Assembly (NCBI GenBank): GCA_003254885.1 | Contig: QANT01006399.1 | Coordinates: 1 to 39,578 of the forward strand | Origin: Purshia tridentata | Taxonomy: Eukaryota; Streptophyta; Magnoliopsida; Rosales; Rosaceae | Direction: 5' to 3' | Length of the DNA stretch: 39,578 nt | Part shown: positions 33,301 to 39,578 of the stretch, piece after piece | Layout of the letters: each line of letters starts with the position of its first letter | Position numbering within the stretch: the stretch's first letter is position 1 | Notes under the pieces: generated by a model | Seen by the model: the letters and a program-made list of their open reading frames with translations, nothing else | What the model was told of the DNA's origin: nothing | The model's database searches: none | Made by a program: the position numbers and the translations under genes

Positions 33301-33788
33301 GTTCTTGAGATCAGGTGTATATCTTGTCCTTGAGAAGCTAGAACTCCAAGTCTACCAAAGATTGCTGAAGAAAATGTGAGTTTCCATGCCATATTATAAA
33401 TTTGCCACCTGATAGTAGAAGTTCTTTGAAGATTTAGTTCATGATTATTATATGCGCATTATACAGTTACATTATCCAAAAGCAAAAAGACCCAAGCAGA
33501 GCTCACCAGCTGAAGTTGGAAGTAATTGTCAAAGCATTGAAATGGCTTGAGATGGACATGGATGTCGATGAGGTACTTGTTTTATCTCTCCTTGCCATCT
33601 TTCTAAACCGGTTGCTGATCCTGATAAGCTGTTAATCAAATATCTGGTGCAATTTGTAGGTGGAGTGCATAGTGGCCATATTGATATACAAAAATCTTGT
33701 AAAGGGGTACTTTGCACACAAGAGCAAAGTTGTGGTTTTAAGCAAGCAAGATCCTTTCCCCAAATTAAATGGAAAGCCCATCAATTAG
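30304..33788 (+). CDS. EER5: EER5/THP1, TREX-2 mRNA export complex subunit (PCI domain)
   Basis: Thirteen exons encode 412 residues: 30304-30471, 30559-30695, 30785-30878, 31026-31115, 31338-31403, 31543-31632, 31758-31814, 32136-32197, 32705-32792, 33130-33206, 33301-33375, 33467-33572 and 33660-33788. Every intron is GT-AG and the frame closes exactly. The length equals that of Arabidopsis ENHANCED ETHYLENE RESPONSE 5 (At2g19560, about 413), the homologue of yeast Thp1 and human PCID2. The N-terminal helical part starts MAYLSMGEAHRRINDYLNRF. The C-terminal PCI/winged-helix domain includes KYLIPVKLSIGILPNDWLL, GDLRLLRRALQEHED and the conserved end SKQDPFPKLNGKPIN. TREX-2 couples transcription to mRNA export at the nuclear pore. 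Arabidopsis EER5 also dampens ethylene responses. A relic of a second copy lies at 29437-29565. Confidence 0.95.
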
Positions 33789-35054
33789 TAGAGAAAATTA
33801 ACAAGTAGTTGTGATGAGAAATATGGCATGCAGATGTGGGCTGGGCAGTTCCTCTTCATTGGAAACCATTTCTATTAGTCACATGAAGAGTTGCTTGCTG
33901 CATTATATATGAGGCAGCTTGAATGACAAAAGCTATACAACTCTTTTTTTTTTATTTTTAAAGCCGTTGTAATTTTATTTAAGGCAATTATGTTTTCTAA
34001 CAGCTTACAGCCATTATAAATTTGTGTGTCGGAGGTCAATTCAGTACAGGCAGTGCTGTCCATATGCACTTATTCAATCAGGAATACAATCACACTCTCG
34101 CAGATTCAGAGTCTGCATTCTCTCAAGAAACTCTTAAATATTCTTGCTCTTGGACTTGCTTGGAGAAATGCAGGTGAATAAAGAGAACCAGAATAAGTAG
34201 GAAACCAAGAAAAAGATGGTCTTTTGGTCTTGACCCTAGTCTAGCTGTAGTCCCTAGAGCCTACCACACATAAACCAATTAAAACGTGCAAAATAAAAAA
34301 TTAAATGTCCCAGCAGCATACATATAAAATCCAAATAGTCGGAATAGCCTTGGCCTTAGTTGAATTTTTGGTCCTGCATATGCATATCGTTAGTGTAGCC
34401 TTGTTAGTTGGGACTGGTGTCGGCCAAAAATGGAAAGATGCCTCGGCTAAAACAACTGATACCTTCAAATGGAGTGGTTGAGGTCTCCTCCTTTGAAGTT
34501 AGCTCATGAAAGCTAGCACCTTAACTTCCTTCCTCCAGCTTCAGCTCTCGTGGGTCCAATATTTATTGATCTATGGTTTTTTCAAAGGCATTTGGTCCAG
34601 GCAAACGTTGTGTGCATAAAACCATTGATGAATAGGTATGCCAAACTCATCCAATTGGCACATCCACAGATATCCTGATCGGCTCACACTTAGGTTGGTG
34701 TATGTTCCATGAGGATCAGGCATATTTACCATCAAAACTTTCCTGGTAGGGATTGAACCCCATCAAATGTATGGATTGTAGATGTAGTAATCACGTGGTC
34801 CATCAAATGTTGTTCCGCAGCACAAAAACTAAATCATTATAGGTTCCAACCACAATTGGTGGATCATCATCTTCTTTATTGGCTACAGCTTGAAAACGAG
34901 GGACTTCAGAGACAAGTTGTTGACCTTGGTTATCACTCTGGAGTCGTAGAAAACGGCAAGGAAAATTAGGATGATCAGAGATGAGAGAACCAACGCTTTG
35001 CATTGAACTAGACGATTTGAATTGTTTCTAATTTTTACACTTCTCCCTTTTCGA
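33789..35054. other. Intergenic stretch right of EER5
   Basis: It contains the EER5 3' region and about 1 kb without recognisable genes. A minus-strand GGTTCAATCCC near 34745-34757 resembles a tRNA/SINE B box, but no element could be bounded. The frame at 34803-35003 has no known domain. Confidence 0.5.
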
Positions 35055-35736
35055 TAGGGGTGCACAAATATACCGAAAATACGCTTACCGATCCGATCCG
35101 ATCCGCAATTTGTGGATATTGTACCGATCCAATCCACACTTTCTTATTTGTGGATATCGATTCGATTCGATCCACAATTTGTGGATCGGATATGGATATC
35201 AATATTGAAAACCACGGATATATCCGATCCGATCCGTAAATTATATATATTAAATTTTTATATAGTTTATATATGTTTGTATATGTTTAATTCCTATTAT
35301 AGAGTAAATCAAAGCCCCAATTATAATTTATAATACCATATAGTTCATAAATTATCTATGTTACTATATAATTTAAGTTTATGATATTTTAAATTAGTTT
35401 GACAATAAAATTTATTATAAAAATTATACATATATATAGTATATAGTTTATGACTAATAGAAAGTAGGAACTTGTTACATTTGAAGCTTGTCTTAATTTC
35501 TGAATTTTATGTTGTGTAATTATTGAATTAATTTGAGCGATGATTTTTATGTTGTGTACTTGCTAAATAATTTTTATATTATTATTTGGATATTATCCGT
35601 TATCCGATCCGATCCCATTTTGTGGATATCCGAATTTGTGAATCGGATATGGATATGAAAATTGCTATACCGCAAATTGTGGATTAGATATGAATAATGA
35701 TTTGTAAATTGGATAACCAATCCGTATGCACCTCTA
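35055..35736. mobile_element. hAT-type MITE, 682 bp
   Basis: The left end TAGGGGTGCACAAA and the right end (reverse complement TAGAGGTGCATAC) form hAT-like terminal inverted repeats. An 8-bp target-site duplication flanks it: CTTTTCGA at 35047-35054 and CTTTTCGC at 35737-35744, 7 of 8 identical. The interior is full of CCGATCCGATCC and TTTGTGGATAT words in both orientations around a plain A+T-rich centre. There is no transposase, so it is non-autonomous. Confidence 0.85.
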
Positions 35737-35760
35737 CTTTTCGCTACTGTGAACTAAATA

Positions 35761-35830
35761 AGGATAAAAGCACATCCTTGGTCAAAGAAAAAAAAAAAAA
35801 NAAAAAAAAAAGAGAGGATAAAAGCACATC
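35761..35830 (+). mobile_element. Minute poly(A)-tailed insertion with 16-bp target-site duplication
   Basis: AGGATAAAAGCACATC occurs at 35761-35776 and again at 35815-35830. Between the copies lie only CTTGGTCAAAG, an A-run of about 24 (with an N at 35801) and GAG. This is the footprint of target-primed reverse transcription that stopped after copying little more than the tail. Slippage is unlikely to give a 16-bp repeat separated by 38 bp. Confidence 0.65.
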
Positions 35831-36053
35831 GGATATCTTGAAAATTGAAAAGTCAATACCTACAAAGTAAAACAATGAGTCATATGAGCCATTTGGGAGA
35901 TTGATCCTCAAAGGGTCTCCGATGCTTAAGTTAGTCTGCCGCTCGTAACTAGACCCACGTCTTCTTCTCCATAAGAACTAGTTTTTGTGCAAACAACCTT
36001 TCGATGTCCTCCATACTCAGTTTTCTGCAACACGTACTAGAATTATGTCAAAA

Positions 36054-36426
36054 GGAATGCTATCCACCTTTTCCATCGACCTTCTTCTTTATTATTCACA
36101 TTCCAAAATGTACTTTCATGATTCGAATCATTCATATTTCAAATAATTATTTAAACATCATTTCTGCAAAAAATCAACTAAATCGAAAATCATTTAATAA
36201 TGTAATCATTATAAATAAACTAACGGTAAATCAAATTGTTACTAAAATCGTCTATTTATTAATCATAGTTACATAACAAAACGATTTACGATTTGGTTTA
36301 TTTTTTATAGAAATGATTTTCATTGTTAGATCTAATAAATGAACGATTCCGATCTGATGTGGAATTAGAATAATAAAGGATAAGGTGGATGGAGAATGTG
36401 AATTTGAAAAAAGTACATAGCATTCC
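36054..36426. mobile_element. Foldback MITE, near full-length palindrome of about 373 bp
   Basis: The ends GGAATGCTAT and ATAGCATTCC are perfect inverted repeats. The two halves align as inverted copies almost to the centre near 36237. Matching blocks include TTTATTATTC, ATTCCA, CATTTCT, AAAAAAT, AAATCG, ATGTAA and AATAAA. A transcript would fold into a hairpin with arms of about 180 nt. I see no clear target-site duplication, so the superfamily is unresolved. It contains no coding capacity. Confidence 0.75.
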
Positions 36427-36858
36427 CAGCCAAGAGGGAAATAAACCAAAAAAAAAAAAAACTTTATTAACTCTTACAACAACACCTAAAGAGACCTACG
36501 AGCACAAACCCTAAAACAAAAAATTGGTTAAATGACTTTTAGTGATTTAAAAATACTGTTTTTCAAATTTTGTATTTATTTAAAAAAAATCTATATTTTG
36601 ACTTGTTTTTCAAATTTCTTACAATATGGAGCCCTAATGGTTTCAACTCCACAATTTCAGTCCCATCTCTAATATTGTTTTGAATTAAGATGTGAAACTG
36701 AGTTCTATCTTAACCCCACCTCATAGTTTTCACTGATTCAGTACTGAAATGTCATACGTTCTCTAATTTTTGTAGGTAATAGTTACTATTAGAGTATCAA
36801 CATTTAGTAGAAAAAATAAGTAGACAAGAGAAGAAAGACCATCTGCTTTGCATTTATG

Positions 36859-36894
<36 letters not shown>

Positions 36895-37124
36895 TCACAA
36901 GTTATAAGTCCTGAGGTCAACATCCAACTATAAAGTAGATGGATTACATCACCTACTGTACAAAGGGATCATAACCTAAGGCCAACTTTTCAAGCACCAA
37001 CTATGCATTCGTCACTTCGGCAAAGATGCACTATTCTATTCGATTCTGTGCTTTTCTTTTCTTTTTCACTTTTTGATCCATCATCCTTACAATCGCGAGT
37101 CAATAATAAAGCCAGGGAATAATT
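36427..37124. other. Intergenic stretch left of the CAT exon
   Basis: It is A+T-rich, with a (CT)15 microsatellite at 36861-36891. The rest is the 3' flank of the minus-strand transporter exon. Confidence 0.55.
36861..36891. repeat. (CT)15 microsatellite
   Basis: An uninterrupted CT repeat lies about 235 bp beyond the stop codon of the transporter exon. Confidence 0.95.
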
Positions 37125-37696
37125 CTACACTTTGAGACCCGGATCATTGCTTTCTTGTGCTAATTCTATGTGAATTTCACCATTCTTTTGACTGAGCGAC
37201 CCACTTCCTTCAGCATCAAAGCTAGCATGAACGCTGTAGAAAACATATACTAGTACTGAAAGACCCGAAAAGATTCCAAATCTCACATAGGATGGCCTGT
37301 CCAAGGACCCCAACAAAAATATGTTCAAGAAAATGGAGATGGATGGCATCCATGGCATCAATGGGACTCCCCAAAACTCGGGTTTACGCGCTTGTGGAAC
37401 CATGCAATGGAAAATCTGTATTAACGAAACTGCAATTACCGCGCTAATAACAAGCATGAAGGCTTTGGGCTTTCCTGGTGGCGCTAATTGCCAAATTATT
37501 GCAAAGATGACAGAGGTGAAGGAAAATGAGCATAGGAATGATAATGTAGGCCACGGATTGGTTGTCCCCACCACAACGTAACGCCTAAAAATCACAGCAT
37601 TGGCCACCATGTAAAATACGAACAGTGTGCCGATGGATACAAGGTTGAGAAGGACGTTAAGCTCGGTGAAAAGGGCAATCGCCGCTGTCAAAATAC
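37125..37696 (-). CDS. Cationic amino acid transporter (CAT6/7-like), last exon only
   Basis: An acceptor (TTTTCAG) at 37697 opens a 572-nt exon coding for the C-terminal 189 residues of an APC-superfamily cationic amino acid transporter. Landmarks are FTELNVLLNLVSIGTLFVF, YMVANAVIFRRYV, PEFWGVPLMPWMPSISIF and FLLGSLDRPSYVRFG, which fit the CAT6/CAT7 clade better than CAT1/5. Five hydrophobic segments are visible, then a hydrophilic tail. These proteins carry large neutral and cationic amino acids with protons across the plasma membrane. The exon is open and intact, with no stop or frameshift. I could not find the preceding exons in the 1.9 kb up to the window edge, so the gene either continues beyond it after a long intron or is a truncated copy. 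Confidence 0.82.
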
Positions 37697-37697
37697 C

Positions 37698-39578
37698 TGA
37701 AAAGTATATGATGTGCATATTGTAAGAATATGAAGAAGAATGAGCACATAAAAGACTTTTTTAAGGTGTGCAGTTCCTCTTTTTTTTTCTCAGCATAAAA
37801 ACAAGGGATGGTGGGAATTGAAGAGCACCCACAAAGCATATAAATGTGGCAAGAGTGAAATAATAAGCACGCATGGTATTTCCATTGAGTGGATAGGCCT
37901 ATGAGCCAATATCATCAATTGAGTGGCCTAGCCATTTATATGAACTTTGACAGGTGACCCCTTGTGTTTGAGTAAAGGTCATTTTCAGTCAATGGCTGCA
38001 AAGCATGAAAGACAAAGGGATTTTTATCTTGGGAAAATGAAGCTGGTTGGTCCAATCTACACCACTTGTGCCTTAAAATAAAAATTGAGATCTCCTATCA
38101 CTTTAAAATCGAATATGAAAGCGACGGAGGGTGGTGATGATGATGCCTAAAGTCAGAAGCCCATGAACATGAGAAAGGCTGCGAAGGCAACCACAACAAC
38201 ATGCTACACGATATTGTCCTTTACAGCTTGTAATGATTTTTATAGCTTTTGTTAAGTCTCTACTTTCTGCAGAGGAAGATAGACCCCTCCCCCACTTCCT
38301 CTTCCCAACCCCTATTGCACTAAAGTCAACAAAAATTCTTAAAATATTCTCACCTATCCCACCCATCCACAAGAGTGTAGCCAAAAATATAAGTCATCAA
38401 AACTAATTGACAAACCTTATGGCAATGGAGAGGCCACCTTATTCCCCAGTAATATTGGCAAAGTTTATAATTCATATTCATGTAAAATGCTAATTGAGAT
38501 CAAAGTCCAGGTTGCCTCAAGGAAACCAAAAAATGAGCTGCCCTCTAAAATTGTATTGCCTCTCAAATTAAACAAAAGAAAAACTTGCATGTAACGGGTG
38601 TATACGTATAACCCTTATTTCACAATAAATAATCACGACTGACACGTGAGAAAATGTTGTCAAAATATGGGTGCATACAAATGTTACAAGTTTTTATCAA
38701 TTAGGCAAACATAGTTACACAACCAACATTTTACTAGTGGAACAAACTAGTAGTGCTCTTTTCACCTACACTTTGTCAGGACTTATGTCTCTACCAAGTA
38801 CCAACCATTGATTGATACCGAATCCACAAAAGACCCACATCAATTAACAACTAATAAAAAAAAATTCTCTCACAAAAACACAAATTATATGTCTATGTTT
38901 CTCAATACGTTATAAATTCACTAGTAATGCGAAAAACAGACTAAATAATTGCATTAAAGTTTTTTTTTTTTTTGGGGCCACTGTAAAATTTTACCCATCA
39001 AATTAAAGTTTCGCTCCCAAGTGGCCAAAAAAAAAAAAAAAGGTTTTACTCCTCACAGTCAACTACTCTACACTCACGCTCACTATTCATGTACCCTTTC
39101 ACAGTATTCATGTGACCCATTTTGTAAAAAGTAAGTTGTACACAAAGATACATAATAATCCGTATTCCCTAACCACACATCAACCAAACAGCTGGCAAGT
39201 GCAACTGACTCTTAAGAATTATGAAGCACTAGTCTAGTATTCTCTGAATCTAACCAAAAGGAAGCTAACCCAGAAACTAAAACGGTTCAAATGGACCCAC
39301 CCCCCCAACAAACTAAGTTCAAGAATCAACCCCAACCCAACCAAACCAGAACCATGACAGTGGGCACTGTGCACCTGACTAAGCGCCCACACTTTGCACA
39401 CAAAAACAAGCATTCAAAACGTACAACAAACAACCCAATAAACTTTAAAGTAAACTCCCTGACAACACTTAAAATTATTCATTGATTACAACAAAGGATA
39501 ATAATAATGGTAAAAAATAATATTGTTATTGATATTATCAAAAAATATATATATATTAATAAGTAAAAAACCAAAAAA
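37698..39578. other. Right-end stretch upstream of the CAT exon
   Basis: This may be intron or intergenic DNA. It contains a G-box-like CACGTG at 38643 and a poly(T)GGGGCCAC / GTGGCC-poly(A) inverted pair at about 38960-39034. No coding segment of a transporter or other known family is recognised. Confidence 0.5.

Noticed and set aside
34745..34757. tRNA-like B box (GGTTCAATCCC on the minus strand)
   Set aside because: No cloverleaf, A box at proper spacing, tail or target-site duplication was found, so neither a tRNA gene nor a SINE is called.
36842..36900. CRISPR-like or regulatory meaning of the CT array
   Set aside because: It is an ordinary dinucleotide microsatellite. No CRISPR arrays, operons or bacterial features occur in this plant window.

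Overview
This is a plant nuclear genome window. The evidence is large A+T-rich intergenic stretches, many GT-AG introns and at least ten genes that read cleanly as eudicot proteins. The gene set and order point to a rosid. A woody Rosaceae-like genome is possible, but I cannot prove the family. Single N characters at 1468, 15412 and 35801 (two of them inside homopolymers) suggest a draft assembly.

Layout, left to right. 1-1610: a repeat-rich segment whose ends carry 30-bp-periodic repeats in inverted orientation, enclosing a broken DUF247 gene fragment. 3296-4435 (+): an ACC oxidase of the Arabidopsis ACO1 type. 5235-6802 (-): a two-exon gene that fits plant FANCE. 7993-9697 (+): tetraspanin TET2, whose single intron is GC-AG. 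10496-13073 (-): an eight-exon methyltransferase-like protein with plastid/thylakoid-like targeting. 15496-16422 (+): intronless cytidine deaminase CDA1. 18362-18961 (-): a PRA1 family membrane protein. 19632-20988 (-): a 100-residue mitochondrial-type small protein resembling EMB2752. 21890-24731 (-): a four-exon atypical thioredoxin (ACHT2 type) with a solo LTR in intron 1. 26963-28453 (-): a nucleotide pyrophosphatase/phosphodiesterase. 29437-29740: a composite relic of fragments of the two flanking genes. 30304-33788 (+): thirteen-exon EER5/THP1. 35055-36426: two MITE-like elements and a tiny poly(A) insertion. 37125-37696 (-): the last exon of a cationic amino acid transporter whose upstream exons are not seen.

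From memory of Arabidopsis locus numbers, the ten core genes are colinear with two Arabidopsis segments at once: At2g19560-19590 (EER5, CDA1, TET2, ACO1) and At4g29560-29710 (FANCE, methyltransferase, CDA array, PRA1.C, EMB2752, ACHT2, NPP array). The window therefore looks like an unfractionated version of a region that in Arabidopsis was duplicated and then lost complementary genes. The genes do not form an operon or one pathway. ACO1 (ethylene synthesis) and EER5 (ethylene response, mRNA export) share a theme, and CDA1 and the NPP both act on nucleotides.

I did not find a clear new biological system. The most unusual structures are the foldback-like DUF247 element, the relic of a NPP-EER5 tandem duplication, the long palindrome at 36054-36426, and a shared 16-bp promoter motif.
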